Shown: in pieces, positions 44,562 through 58,850 of the stretch
Layout: every line of letters starts with the position of its first letter
How positions within the stretch are numbered: position 1 is the first letter of the stretch
From: Apostichopus japonicus
Lineage: Eukaryota; Echinodermata; Holothuroidea; Aspidochirotida; Stichopodidae
Reading direction: 5' to 3'
Assembly (NCBI RefSeq): GCF_037975245.1
Contig: NC_092568.1
Location: 26,346,501-26,410,500, forward strand
DNA: 64,000 bases
Position numbers and translations under genes: made by a program
The notes under the pieces: generated by a model
The model's input: the letters and a program-made list of their open reading frames with translations, nothing else
Told to the model about the DNA's origin: nothing
Database searches by the model: none

Positions 44562-45455
44562 CGTTAAATTGGGTGACGTTCCTTAAAATAAGTATTTTCT
44601 TAAACACTACGTAATAGAACTCCAGTTCATATAATGAGACACCTGTGTTCGTTTTAAGGCCTTACTATATGTTATGCGACTTGTACCCCCCTCTCCTCCT
44701 CCCCCTCCTCCCCTCCCTCTCCCTATTCACTGCATATCGGCAACCTTTCTGCAATTATGAGGGCAAACTTTGCACAAAAAATTACCGTATGCGAAATGAG
44801 TTCTTTCAACATTTTCTCAACAGACGCACAATATATAGTATATCGTATTTTACATATTTTTCGGGCTACATGTATTTTAAACTTAAGCAATGATTGGTCA
44901 TATTAGATGTATCATACGATACCAGTGATGTGTAAACGTATGCTACGACTTTAAATGTAACATGCGCCACCACCATATCGAGGATTCGGCGTGAAGCTGG
45001 CATGGGAGGTCCTTTATCGAGGGTGCTTTTTATACTGATGTAGGGTTCTTTGCTTATTCTATCCTGATAATCCATTACTGAACTGCTAGGATATATCCTA
45101 TAGTCGACCACTCATAGACCCGATCTACTCTAGTGTTGGTGAGTGTTAGTAACAAGGGATAAAAAACATTTTGCTTTCGGCATATAGTTCTGTGGGACAA
45201 ACAGTCCGAGTCTGCCTGTGCAAGTATATATAATCGCTGGTTAACTTTTTCTAGGATAGTCAGCATGACAATGTGTTTTAGATAACTGCCTCGTAATCAG
45301 GTACCGTAAGAAATCGTATATAAAAGAGCGTTGTATACTGTTCTGCACTGCAAGGTATGCATATTTTGCCCATAATATAAGTTAACATTTATTATAAGAA
45401 TCCCCTCCTCCCAATTAGACAAGCGAGTTTGTCAGGGGGTGAATCAATAGGGTCT
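44562..45455. other. Intergenic DNA, no gene seen
   Basis: AT-rich with a C/T-rich run at about 44687-44722. No supported feature. Confidence 0.6.
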
Positions 45456-45560
45456 TTAGTTTAAGTTAAGTTTATTCTTTTTATCCTCCCGGGAGGAATA
45501 AGAAACACAGTAAAATACAAGTAATTACAAAAGAATTAATTAACTTAAAAAATAACAGTC
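45456..45560 (-). mobile_element. Possible 3' tail of a LINE or SINE
   Basis: On the minus strand it reads TGTGTTTCTTATTCCTCCCG, GGAGGATAAAAAGAATAAAC, TTAACTTAAACT. A perfect palindrome, ATCCTCCCGGGAGGAT in near form, precedes a short repeating A/T tail. This pattern is typical of 3' ends of non-LTR retroelements. No coding part is present and the family is not identified. Confidence 0.35.
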
Positions 45561-48500
45561 AGTTGTCGGCCTAACCCTTAAGATGCTAAAAAAAATATAC
45601 TATACGGATCCACTTATTTGGCGTAAGAAGTTGTAGCTTTTGTTGATTGACCAATCCATCCTTTCATGGGAGAGAATGCTGAGAACGATTTTGTTCTTTC
45701 TTTTTAAATTTAAAAGTGCAATTCCATTGATGAGTAACGTTAAAGTTTCGTTTATGATTTGAATGCACCGCAATAATTGAGTTTTGAAGCAGACGATCCA
45801 CTAAAAGGTTCGAACCTTGGATGTTTGAGCTGGTGGACATTTTTCCGGGCAGTATTGCAATGGTACACCCAGTAAGAAAGCATGGTAAGCGATGTCACAT
45901 ATACACACAGGCACATACAGGCACAATTATAATGGACTATATAGACTGATAGGTTGACTGCTTGGACACTGTGTATAACGAAATTCCATGGTTACGTACT
46001 GCAACATAATATTTACACGTGCTCAGGTAGGCGTATATGAATGGTTGACCTGAAGGCGTAGCCTATAGAAAATTCCTTTGTCGTTAGACTTTATGACCCG
46101 GGTGTTCAGTCAACCGCGGTATACGAGATATGGTCGCCGTTCAACATTGCAGAAGTCCACGATAAGTCGCCGTTCACAATAAGTTCTTCACCTACTACAG
46201 AAACACGTGGTTGAAGCTGTTCAACAACAGTTTCATTTCCACCGAGACTCCTTCTTTTTTATTCATTTACAAGAGTAACTATTACACAGACAATGTTTTA
46301 AAAATCTTTTCTTTTTTCGACTCAAGTTTTATATAGTTTAAAACTTGAAATTCTCTTGCCTCGGTTATTAAGTCATAAAAGAAATATAGCTATCAGTTTC
46401 TTTATCTTTGTTCACTGCACTTCCGTTTTTTAATTGTACTCTTGTATAAAAAAAATAAAAAAAAGCTAACGCACACCCCGAGTGCAGTACGGTATATACC
46501 GTAGTATACAACTCTCCACGCATTGACGAAAGCGAAAGTCTATATACTGCTACACATAATAGACTCTACACATAATGGGTATTGGAATAGTACGTTAATA
46601 GACAACTTTTATGATGTCATCAAATATCGTGTTGAATTAAGATCATTATGGAATAGACGTTAACATCTCATTCCCACGATCTCTTTGCCCTTAGTTTCCT
46701 CTTCATCCGGAAGGTGTACTTCCATTCTGACTATATTAACGTGTGTCCAAATGGAACGACAATACGGAAGACATAACTAGCAAACAACTTGAAAAAATAT
46801 ACCAAAGAGGAAACATCAACGACCAGAACAACTTCCTGTAATACGTGTAAAAGTCGACAATGAATGGCCTTCCATAGACTACTTCTTTAAAGCGGTAATT
46901 GATGTATAAGGGTCCTTTTCGGGTCATGATCCTATTTATTTATACAACGCATCGCATGCGCGTTATATAGTTATAGTTATTGCAAGTCAATGCAGCTTGG
47001 CTGCGCACTGTTTCCCCTCGAATGAATGGATACATTACGATGACGTCATAAGTCATTGTAACATGCGAAGGACACTCTTTACAACGCTTCTAACACTGTT
47101 TGATACGGTTCTGTTCTTAACTATGTATGCATAGGCTGCGTATTTTTTAGAAATAGTGTTCGGACCGGTTTTTAAGATAAATACTACATGACCTGTGACA
47201 TCCTAGTAAAAGGCATCTATTTGGAAACCATCCATCGCCGGTTACCATGCATACGTTATGTATAGGCTGCTATATCGTTTGAGTGGTAGAAACATATCGA
47301 GACAAATATATTGGTTATTGGTAATCATCTGATTATTGAGCACTCTTAAAAGTTAACCGTTTGGTAAAATATTAGCCCAAATATTAGGTTAGTTGACTTC
47401 CACCAATTCATGATGTTTTGACAATTTAATTGGTGAAAATGCCCCGATTTGGCTTGTTATTGTGCAAACCGTTACCCATGATTGGTTGGATGTATATACC
47501 GTTAATTGGTTAAAATATAGTTTCCCTAATATACTTGTTAGTTTAGAGTGTAGTGTCATGCATGTGTATAGCTGGTCTGCTATGCATTGGGTATAGTCTA
47601 TATGGCAGACACAATACTTTGTCCTATGCATAAATCCGCATCCATGTACAACTGCAATACAAGCAGAAAGCTCCCGAGCGTATATAGTCGACACTGTGAA
47701 TAAAGGTTGGATTCAAGGCGTGGTTGGATTGAAGCGTCTAGTCTTTAAGGCCCATGAGATGTATTCACCCTTTTGAAGGGTCACAGTAAATATTAACAGG
47801 GCCTTAGGCTCCTCCCAGTCCTAAATAGTTGAAACTTATCAAACGTTTCACACCATTTAGTACTCACTAGATGCCAAACATAAGTTGGCCCGTCACCTAG
47901 ATGGTATTACCCCTGCTCAACTGACTAGTTACGCGATGATAACATTGGGCTGGGAGAGGGAGGTATGGTTGAGGAAGTGGTGGGTAGGAATCGTTATAAG
48001 GACCGATGGGGTACACCACTCAATACCTATATTGCGAAGGGGCCAGCATGCTATCTTATTCTGTCGGTCGCACACACGTCACTTCAGGCAAATATTGCAC
48101 TATACGTTTGTGAAAACGCTATATATATTGGAGTGAATTGCGCGTGTTGGTTGAATAAATTTTCACGAAGATCGTGCCTTTTCTTTAAGTCTGTATGTAG
48201 AATTGTGGGTCAATTGTTTCCCAATATAAATATATCATTCCTCACGTGATTGTTGATTCTTTGATATACGAGCAAGAAAAACAAAAGAGACACAGAAATT
48301 GACTATAAGATTAACGTTAACGTAGCCACACCTGTAGTCCAGCCGTTATTTAGTTTTCCCGCTTTTCGTTTGGCAGTTCTTACGCTTAGTGGTCTGTGCG
48401 TACTGAGCATTTGCCCAAGTTTTTGTGCGTTCTGAGAGTGAAGGCTATATCTTTACGGTTTGAAAATCTCACTTGTACGCAAAATTTAGGCACAATTATT

Positions 48501-49688
48501 TAGTTAAACGTTAATTATCAGTTCACAAGAACTACATCATTCACTCCATTCGCAACGATATATGACATAAGGGTCACTGAAAACCCCGGATGTGACACCC
48601 GTATAGGCATACACAGCGAACGTTTCATGACAGAAATGGGGAATCCGTCATTAATCATTTGCTAGATGTGAATCAGCTTATAGGTATCCCATTTTTGTGA
48701 CATCACTGAAATTCCGTGTAGTTAATGAATGGAGACATAAAACTTATTATTTCTAGCGAACACAATTGCACAGGTGTTGCTTCCGGAAACGGATACGCTA
48801 TTGTGTTTGTAAGTTCATGGTATTAAAGTCACATGAACGAACCTGGGAACAATTGAACTCCTATCAGGAAACAGTGCATAGCCCTAACAAATAAAAACAT
48901 ATAACAAGGCTATATATAGTCTGGCAGTTTTTTTTTTCTCAAGTGAAATCAATTTCCAGTAAGTTTCAGATCGTTATTCACACCTCACAACTTGTGACAT
49001 TTCCTTCCTCTCAACTAAATCCGAACACCATCCGTTTATGTATGCAGTATTGTGTGTAGGCCTATAGGTAGCCTATATACAAGACACACACAAAGATTGT
49101 GAAATATCTCATTGATTATTATACAGTCAGACTGTTGTAAGTTTTTACTTCAATAGTTTAATAGCAGAAAGACTTATAGTGAGTTCATATACATGAGGCC
49201 TATACGCGAGGCCTATACATACAGTGAAACCGTAAATATAATAATCCGCCCTTAATAGGTTTTGAGCTTAAGTATTATATCAGAGATTTATATACATTTC
49301 CGGAAAGGAAAAGCATGATTCGATTTCAAGAACATTTTTAAATTCATTACAGGCACGGATCCTTTTTTTGCTGCACTAATTCGGTCTTTGCGGTTATCTT
49401 TACAGCCATCGTTGCTCACATTTTTCGGTTGGACAATATTTATTTTAGATACTGGCCGGGATGACGGAAGGGGTTGTGGGTGATGGGGACTAGAAGATCG
49501 ATAATGTACCCGATGTGTAGTTGTTGCTCGTGCATGTCATGGGAAGGGGTATAAAGGTGACTATTGAGGGGAAAGGAGAGAACAAAAATATGGGGAGTGG
49601 TGACTTGATTGTCCCCGGGGTCCGTCCTGACCCTCAACACCTCTGCTCTATTGACTCAATCCACCCTTCCTCCTTTTCCTCTCAGCCA
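45561..49688. other. Intergenic DNA, no gene seen
   Basis: AT-rich, apparently single-copy sequence. A palindromic GGTTCGAACC at 45807-45817 resembles a tRNA B box, but no cloverleaf can be drawn around it. Open frames at 47389-47694 and 47885-48249 have no recognised homology. Confidence 0.6.
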
Positions 49689-50565
49689 GTACCGTCATTA
49701 GAACTATCAACCACCATTAAGCATCATTAACTATACCATTAGTAACACTGTCAAACACCAGTACCACTAACACCATTAGTAGCACTCTGAAACACCAGCA
49801 CAATTAACACCATTAGTAACACTCTCAAACACCAGCACCATGAACACCATTAGTTAATACTCTCAAAAACCAGCACCATTAACACCATTAGTAACACTCT
49901 CAAACACCAACACCATTAGTAACCCTCTCAAACACCAGCACAATTAACACCATTATTAACACTCTCAAACACCAGCACAATTAACACCATTAGTAACACT
50001 CTCAAACACCAACACCATTAGTAACCCTCTCAAACACCAGCACAATTAACACCATTATTAACACTCTCAAACACCAGCACAATTAACACCATTAGTAATA
50101 CTCTCAAACACTAACACCCTTAGTAACACTCTCAAACACCAGCACCATTAACACCAATATAAACCCTATCAAACACCAGCACAATTAACACCATTAGTAA
50201 CACTCTCAAACACCAGCACAATTAACACCATTATTAACACTCTCAAACACCAGCACAATTAACACCATTAGTAATACTCTCATACACCAACACCATTAGT
50301 AACACTCTCAAACACCAGCACCATTAACACCCTTAGTAACACTCTCAAACACCAGCACCATTAACACCAATATTAACCCTATCAAACACCAGCACAATTA
50401 ACACCATTAGTAACACTCTCAAACACCAGCACAATTAACACCATTATTAACACTCTCAAACACCAGCACAATTAACACCATTATTAACACTCTCAAACAC
50501 CAGCACAATTAACACCATTAGTAACACTCTCAAACACCAGCACCATTAACATCATTGGTATACCT
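49689..50565. repeat. Minisatellite, 37-bp unit
   Basis: The unit is close to AACACTCTCAAACACCAGCA plus CAATTAACACCATTAGT, 37 bp. Shorter units that lack the CAGCACAATTAA part are interspersed, and a higher-order pattern of about 170 bp repeats in the middle. Variation is mostly G/T and A/C changes. It is not coding. Confidence 0.93.
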
Positions 50566-52100
50566 CTCAGCCACCGTAGCACTTAGTAGCCCTGCTTTTG
50601 ATAGGTGCTAAGCTATGGTTAAGATCCTTATTCATTTGACTATTTAATTAATACCAAGACAATGGCTTATCACTTATATGAATAATTGATATTCATCTTC
50701 CAGAGGTATAGGTGGAATCTATTGCTGAGTAACGCTTTCTTTATAAAGAATATATCTTGTTTAATAACTAATGATATGTAATGAAACTAACTTGTTAATT
50801 ATGGTTCTGATTTATCAGGTATAGTTAGCACTGGCAATGTCTCTCACAGTCAGCCGCGGGTCACACCCACATGATCTATCCCCACGCGCCCCCACATTTT
50901 AAGATCAGGCGTACAGAACAAAAGATAACAATAAAGATAACTCTATCAATAGAGACAGCCCATTTATGATAGATCAATATCCTATTGTGACCGAACTCGC
51001 CTGTTTTGTGTCTATCGTTTATAGTTTCATGCAATTGTACTGAACTTTTCTCCCACGTAGTTATTGTTTCATTGATGAAATATATCTGCATTGTTGTTTG
51101 ATTCGGTTAGTAACAAGATTGGAGGGTTTAAAAGAACAATTGTTCAGTTCTTTTCAATGTTGGTGACCGCTAGTGGTCTATTATCACTTATTGACTTTAT
51201 GCATGCACGCGCACTGAATCAATTGGCTTCTGTTTCAAACAATGACATTTTTTTTTCCAAAACGAAAATCGTATAGAATCACTTCATAAAGTTTTCAATT
51301 TTGAACTTTTAATTATTAATACTATTCAGTATATACGTTATTGCATGGTATTACACATCAATTAATCCTTTACAAATCCAGTGTTCCAATATATAGTCAG
51401 AACAAGGCCTTTAGTCACCGTTGAATCAAAGAAAGGCGAAGACAACTTTCTTTTGTCTCTATATAGTGTGCCATCAGTACGATTATTAATACTCCAAGTG
51501 TTACCAGAGCTCATATTACAGATTATAACCCCCCCCCCCCCTTTGTTTTCTTGCTGGCACCAAATTCGTGTGTCTTGTAAAGTGTTACAAAATGTTTGTT
51601 AGATTTAGGGCTTGTGGCCGAAACATGTAAAGCTATTTAATCGGAAATAAATTTAAGACTTTTTGGATTAGTGGTTTACAATGCTCTTTGGTAGTATTCT
51701 CCCATTTCTGTAGCTCGAAGCGCTAACATATGTATGTATAGGTGTAGCTACGTGACTAGAAATTTCCTTCAAGTGGATCCCTGTTCACCAATGAACGAAC
51801 AGACCGAGAACAGAATCGAGCTGTCCCCCGAAAAAATGGTACAGCACTGGTAGCGAACATGCTGTTTGAGCCACTGTGTCCCCATCCCCTTCATTGAAGC
51901 TATATGTATGTTGTAACACCAGTGTGCTACCCTCTCACTAAAAACCGCGAGACACAGTTTCTCTTCTCGCGTTCCGACCCCTACACTAACAGGTATGCTG
52001 CACGCGGTGCTTTGGCCACTAAATGCACGTATCTACATATGCTATAGGCCTACTTAATGCATGCGCACAAAAGAACTTACCAACCATAGGTCTTAAGTAC
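50566..52100. other. Intergenic DNA, no gene seen
   Basis: AT-rich with a 13-C run at about 51529-51541. No supported feature. Confidence 0.6.
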
Positions 52101-52108
52101 AGTTATGT

Positions 52109-52312
52109 AGGGGTGAATCTAGGACTTTATACTGCGAGGGGTGTGGTCGTGAATCGTTGAAGCCGACCCCCCCCCCCACCCCCAGGTAGAGGTCTGTGAG
52201 TCACCCTCCCTAGGAAAAGGACAAATTGTCCCCATTAACTACTTTTGATATTTTGTGAGAGGTTTTTAAGTGGAGGGGAAAGGGTGCACGCATATCTCCC
52301 TGAATCCGCGCA
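52109..52312. mobile_element. Possible hAT-like MITE, 204 bp
   Basis: The left end AGGGGTGAATCTAGG and the right end CCCTGAATCCGCGCA are imperfect inverted repeats. Flanks AGTTATGT (52101-52108) and TGTTATGT (52313-52320) match at 7 of 8 positions. A poly-C run lies inside (about 52165). The evidence is weaker than for the elements at 17.2 and 32.7 kb. Confidence 0.42.
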
Positions 52313-52320
52313 TGTTATGT

Positions 52321-55300
52321 TTAACATAACGCTATTCAGCAACATGGCGAAGTAGGTAAATGAAACCTGCCCATTACTTTCGCGGCAGCGAATGACTTCC
52401 GTATAGTCTCGTTATTGTCTAACATATGCCTGCAAAGTGTGAAAGCAATGTCTATAACATGATTGAGCTATTATGTTCATCGTCGGAAGTCAATTCGTAT
52501 ATATGAGTATTCCTGTTGGCAGAATTAAAGTGCGAGTACCGACTGACAGCACATTACACGGGTATGCAAGTAGCATAATTACCCCTTGATATATATATAT
52601 AGGACTAAATACATGCACGAGTACGTAAGTTTGTACTAGCTTCTTTATACTACTACTGAAAATGTTCCGTGTACCAATTTACGAGTACAAATCTACAAAT
52701 TACCTATACGAGCCTACAGGTAACTATATAAGGTAGATTATGACTAATACGATATGAACTCGGCAGTACAAGTCTGCCTATATATATACATACATATGGG
52801 TAAAACAAATGAAAGTCGAGTGGTAAACTGTTTTTAAAGTACCCCCCCCCCCACTTTTCTTGTTGTTGCCAGTATCACGATCTTGAATTCCATGATTATT
52901 TGTTTGAATCCGAATCATGATTGGAGCCTCCTTGTCCGTCTCATTCTGAGATAAATTATTACGTAATATGCCTAATTTATTCATACACAGTCTATGGGGA
53001 CGCCGCATATAAGGAGACAACTGCTTTAAATCTGTACACTATAAACCTTTAGTCTGTGACGTCATGTCCTCACTTTCATATGTTATTCAATCAAATATAT
53101 TGTTTTCATATCATATATCGATCTATCTTTGATAAACCGAGTGCCTTACACTCTTTATTCCGCAGAATGATAATTAAATCTTAGATGGTGCCCACTCTGT
53201 TTAAAGGAGTGAAATCAGTGTCTATCAAAGAGTGAATTTATGTCCGTTTCAACTATAAAACGAGTTAGCGCTTTCTTTCCATTAGAGCGAAATTCGGTAG
53301 AATTGCCTTGATGAGACGGAAGGTCGTAATTCCACTCGAGGCATCTGTCACATGTATTATACTATTAAACAATGCTAGTTCTGCTTTGGTGACATAGGCT
53401 ATTTTGCCTTACTCTAGAGATCAATCTTGATGCTAGCTAGCCAACTCGAAAATCATTTGTTATTCCTTAAGTCGGATCTCGAAAGAGATACTTTGAACAA
53501 ACTCTGTTAAATGAAATTGGAAGTTAGCAGTTAGCAGCCAAGTTGGAAGTTAGCAGCCAAATTCAGACCGATACTTTAAGACATATTGCACTACCCTTGA
53601 TGATCATCCTTGAGATGTAACAGAAACTTCCTAAGACAAAAACATAATCAAAAATGATTAATTATATCCAGGGACCGAGTTGTTTTCCCCTTAATTTATA
53701 TTTCTTCCTTAGCAACGGAGGAACATTCCATTAATCCATCGTCTGTAAAACTACCTGCTTCTTGTTCTAGATTATGCTATAGAGATGATGAAACAGGCAG
53801 AAAAGCAGATGCCCGAAAATGTAAGAAAGAATAAGAAACAGACATAGAATAATACTAATCAACAGCACATGTCCGTATGAATTTTAATTTATTTCTCTGT
53901 GAAATTGTTGTGTCGTTGTTATTAAGTACCACTCAAGCCGTGTATCGAGCTTCAAGATTTACAACTGGGAACACTCGAACGGTTATAAAGTGCCCATACT
54001 TACTCAGCCTTCATCTCATTTATCTTGATCTTGTCATAATGTTGTCCTCGATTCCTAACTAAAAGTATCGTAAATTATTCTCGCTTATATTTGAGACTAT
54101 TTATCATCGTTAACGTCTGTTCTGCTAACATCATTTTACAGTCCGTAACAACCATAGAAATACGTCAGGAACGGTAAAGCTGTGAAGGTATATACGGTAT
54201 ACAGGTGCAATTAATGGCTTTCTTACGCAGCAGACTCACTAATTCAGATGGAAATAAAGAAATGTATACGTGAGACCAAAATAAGCCATGGGTCTGTAAG
54301 GTATACAGAAAATGTTGTGAGCAATGAGTATTTAGGGTCCGTCAAATGTATAGGATAATGACCAGTCGTTTCGTGATGTATGACAAAAATCAGGTGGACA
54401 TAGTCTGCAACAATTCATCGAACATATAGAAGAGAGAGCGTATACGTATATTCAGGCATTACAAATAGACAGTACCTCGTGACATAATACGGAGGATATG
54501 TTATGCAGGGTCTTATATATAGGTAAGATGGTCATAGAAGTGGTGAAGCTGTGGTATAAAATATGTAAGGGAGGATTTCGTATTACATATATAAGGTACC
54601 TCATGGCATCTGTATAGGAGGATTATGTAGGGATTAACATATAGGGATGATAAGGTCTCAGAAATGGTCTCATAGATTCAGTCATGTTCAGTAATGTTCG
54701 AGATACGTTTGATAAAATCGTGCCACCCTAATGCATAGATCTGCTTTAAGCTGAAAATTTGTTTTTGGGCCTTATCATGTTTTCGTCACAGCACAAACCG
54801 ATAGTACTCACGTTACTTGTTATTTAGAAGGAGCAGGCTCTCATACATATTTATGTTCGGGACTTGTGGTTTACCACTAACTGTTTATCACGGGGAGCGA
54901 ATATAAAATTCAGACTACGTTAAATTTGATCCTATATTCCTTGAAAACATTGTTATCTATACTATGCATGACACATTGTCATAACAGATTACAATACTGG
55001 CATATATATACTGATAGTATCACAATATTGCAACAGCTAAACTCTTAACCACCAATTCCTGTTCAATGGTAAGTTATACTTTAATCCTTAATAGGCCAAC
55101 TTGGCGTCCAAAAGTTCACTCTGAAAGTATAGGATGTATTTGGTATAACCACACAGTGTATATGATCAAATTAGACGGGACTTATATATAGAATGGGGTG
55201 GTCAACTGGTGTACATTCGTTATACCCACGTAACGTAGGATAATGTATATTATACAGTGATACGGTAGTTATACAGCTCGGTGTCTCGTAGAAATACACA

Positions 55301-56386
55301 CTCGTAGATTTCTAAGATTGGTTATATAGAGCTGAGGATGTACTTAATAACAGTTATAATGTGTTTACCAATCACCTTATATGCCATCGTGTATACACTA
55401 CACCGAATTATTTCTACATCTGTCCCTTAACTTAAAATAGGGTTATCATGTCGAATGTTCACACTTTGCAACGTGAAAATATGTATATCAAGAAGACTTA
55501 ACCACATGAAGTCGCACCTTGGACAGGTTGAACACAGCTTAATTGAATTAACCTCGTTCCTTTAAACTGAACCGCAAAACTCATAAAATATGTCAGATAG
55601 GAGATTGACAAACTTGAAGATAATTTTATCTATTTAATTAATTGCATAAATGTTTGTAAAGAACACTTGAAGTATAGGCTACTGGTATGTACTCGATATC
55701 ACATTCTGTCATTTTGGTATACCAGTCATCAATTTCATAATAACGATCTATAGCGCAACCCAGGTACACTCGCTTCCAACAGACTATAACTTAAGTTTCA
55801 AATCATATTTTGGCAAAGATGACTGGTGCCCACAGTATAAATGTTTTTGAATTGACGGAGATACAAGATTGCCTTATAGTTGAAGTGCTATACCCCCAAA
55901 AAAAAACAATATTTGGTAATATGTACGTTAAACTAAGTTAAATTTAAATCGCCCCATGTGGTTATTATACCCGCTTGGATCCCGGCACATGCATGGTATT
56001 CTACTGGATATGGGGAATTCCCTTATGTGAGTTGAGTGACAAAATATAGGCCTATACTCATTTATTCCCCTTGGACCGAAAATTCAACTTCATGCATTCA
56101 TGTTGGGAGAGCTCCATATACGGTATGTTGCGATCATGTATGTTTTGTATGTTACTTTGGTTACGTCGGAAGTAATACATCACTTTTATCGGTCCCAAGT
56201 TAGCCTGATATATACCGGGAATATAGCTATACATAGGACCGATTGCTCAGTATACTCTTCGTGCTATGAGTCCAATAAATTGAAACATTAACCATGCACC
56301 TTCAGTTTCTAGGATAAAGTATAATACTATGCATATATTCCTATATGCCTATCATTCGATATCGGACACACGTCAGCGAAACTAGA
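52321..56386. other. Intergenic DNA, no gene seen
   Basis: AT-rich with an 11-C run near 52842, a small tandem GGAAGTTAGCAGCCAA duplication at 53519-53563, and many TATATA/TATAGG motifs from 54170 to 55300. No gene is supported. Confidence 0.6.
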
Positions 56387-56839
56387 ATTAATGTAGCATA
56401 GAGTTTTTATATGGCCATTGTCATGACGTCATAACAGCCATTATGATGTTGTTTCTTCCTTTAACCTTAATAGAAATGAAATCGAAACATGCCGTCCTCA
56501 AGTGTTTATTACTCAGGCTGAATTCGTGATAAAGTATTTTCCGGGTTTCAGCACTTGAAGTTTTAACAGTTCCACTGAAGAGAAGGTATTTTTCCATTAC
56601 AAAGTTACACAACTATATCAATGGCATCTTTCCTTCTCAACCGTGATGATATAGCGACATGTATATAGCGTGAAATGACGTAAAAATTTCACACCGGAAG
56701 AGGATTGACAAAGAGAACGAGAATTGATATACGGCATGTTTCGATTTCATTTCTATATAGCTGAAAGGAAGAAACAAAATCATATATTCTGACGTCACGA
56801 CAATGGCCATTTAAAAAGAGCTATATGCTATACATTAAT
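56387..56839. repeat. 453-bp inverted-repeat (foldback) element with CRE in each arm
   Basis: Arms 56387-56494 and 56732-56839 are each 108 bp and are inverted copies at roughly 80 percent identity by eye. Matching blocks include ATGGCCATTGTC, TGACGTCA, GTTTCTTCCTTT and AGAAATGAAATCGAAACATG with CCG. A 237-bp unique centre separates them. Each arm holds a perfect CRE palindrome. No target duplication is evident. It could be a foldback transposon or MITE, or a local inverted duplication. Confidence 0.72.
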
Positions 56840-58140
56840 AAATTTATGGCTTGTTTGAAATTTATACTAGACTAAACTGAAATTGATGTAGAGGTTGCGG
56901 TTTTAATATAAATACCGGTACACCTCACCCTATACCCAACCCAACCCCACCCACTTTGGATCGCCCACCGCATACCGCCCACTCTTTACTAGATTCCTAT
57001 ACTCTGTATACTTTATTCTGGGTTGACTTTTGTTTTGAGATTTAGGGTTCACATCATTGCCTACAGCGTCTCTTTTCTTTACACTATGGCTTGTGCATAT
57101 ATGGATGCTACCGCAAGCATTGTAACTATAATGCTCCCAAAATGTACACTATTCACAGCATACAACTTAAATTGTATTCTCTGCGGTGAGTGTATTCTTG
57201 AGATTCAGCCGTTTTGGTCATTCATAATGGTTGTTACAACTATATTTGCTTTTCGACTTAAATGAGGTTTCTGCTGAAAAACAAGTAGAGAGCAAATAGA
57301 TAAACAAAACCTAAGAGTAGATGACACGGCGTGCCTCGTGACTTAATTACAAGATTTCGATTCATATTTGTTAATTAAGTCCCCCGCACTATATCTACAT
57401 AGTCTTGGAAACGGGGCAGATGGTCGATGGCTTAGCGTCAGTATTATTACGTAATCAAATGCTCCAAAACCGACGATTGCTATCTAGTTGGAAAGCAATG
57501 TTGACCATAAAGCTAGATTCATTTATACATCTTCACGAGCATTGCGTGAAAGAGAGTAAGGCCTATGTAATGAAGATCTCGACTAGTTTTATTATTTTCA
57601 AATTACTAATCTATAATACGAAGATTAAAAGATATTAATCATATACAATTTGATCAATTCTTTGTTGAGAACAATGTTCTCTTTCGCAGGCCATATATTT
57701 TAGCTGATTCGGTCAGTTTAACTATCAAGGCCGGAAATTGTTTATTTCGTGTATCTAGGACATTCTCATATATGTATGGATGTTGTGTACAAGGTTTTGG
57801 TACATATACCATATATGGTAATCAATTTGATATATTCGTAACTGTATGTAGGTCTTTATTGTAATAACATTTCCCGCATCACCATCCAAACTCAGTAACC
57901 ATCTTTACTGAAATATGTAATCAATAATTGGAAATTAAAAAAGGGCAATACACTTTACGCATGGGCCTACCACATACCCGATATTTCTGTATATTTAATG
58001 TTGATCGATTGTGGTTCTAATTATCTCATTAGCTTTTCCCTTGTTTCTATTACCACGATTTGGAATGGTAGGTTCACCAGATGTCAATGGTTGAATGCAC
58101 ATAGCTTAACTCACTGACTAACACTGACTAGACTTGTAGT
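56840..58140. other. Intergenic DNA, no gene seen
   Basis: AT-rich sequence with no supported feature. Confidence 0.6.
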
Positions 58141-58850
58141 ATCAGTAGTACACACCCATGAGTACGAGAACAGAAATTTCTCCTTGATATGAGTACAAGC
58201 ACAAGACCCTAAGCCTGAGTATTAGTACTCAATTTTGAACTTTATCATAAACTCAAAAATACCGGAGTACGGGTACAAACATATGAAGGCGAGAACGAGT
58301 ATGAATACAAACCCACGAAAGCGAGTACATGTATGAGTACGTACAAACTCATGAAGGCGATTACGAGTACAAACCCAAAAAGGCGAGTATGAGTACAAAC
58401 CCAAGAAGGCGAGTATGAGTACGAGTACAAACCCATGAAGGCGAGTATGAGTACAAACCCAAGAAGGCGAGTATGAGTACAAACCCAAGAAGGCGAGTAT
58501 GAGTACAAACCCATAAAGGCGATTACGAGTACAAACCCACGAAGGCGAGTATGAGTACGAGTACAAACCCATGAAGGCGAGTATGAGTACAAACCCATGA
58601 AGGCGTGTACGAGTACAAACCCAAGAAGGCGAGTATGAGTACAAACCCATGAAGGCGAGTATGAGTACGAGTACAAACCCAAGAAGGCGAGTATGAGTAC
58701 AAACCCAAGAAGGCGAGTATGAGTACGTCAAACCCAAGAAGGCGAATACGAGTATGAGTACAAACCCATGTAGGTATTAATACGAATACAAACCCACGAA
58801 GGCGAATATGAGTATGAGTACAAACCCATGAAGGCGAGTTACAAACCCTT
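58141..58850. repeat. Minisatellite, 26-bp unit with 32-bp variants
   Basis: The unit is near GAGTACAAACCCAAGAAGGC plus GAGTAT. Some units carry one more GAGTAC hexamer and are 32 bp long. The regular part runs from about 58310 to 58845; a diverged GAGTAC-rich lead precedes it. No stop codon occurs in the unit on the minus strand, so long minus-strand open frames with YSPSWVCTHTRL-type repeats appear in all three frames. That is a by-product of the repeat, not evidence of genes. Confidence 0.92.

Noticed and set aside
45796-45840. tRNA gene suggested by a B-box-like GGTTCGAACC
   Set aside because: No matching A box, acceptor stem or anticodon arm can be drawn, and the motif is simply palindromic.
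49689-50565. CRISPR-like array or satellite gene
   Set aside because: Contiguous 37-bp units without spacers; a plain minisatellite.
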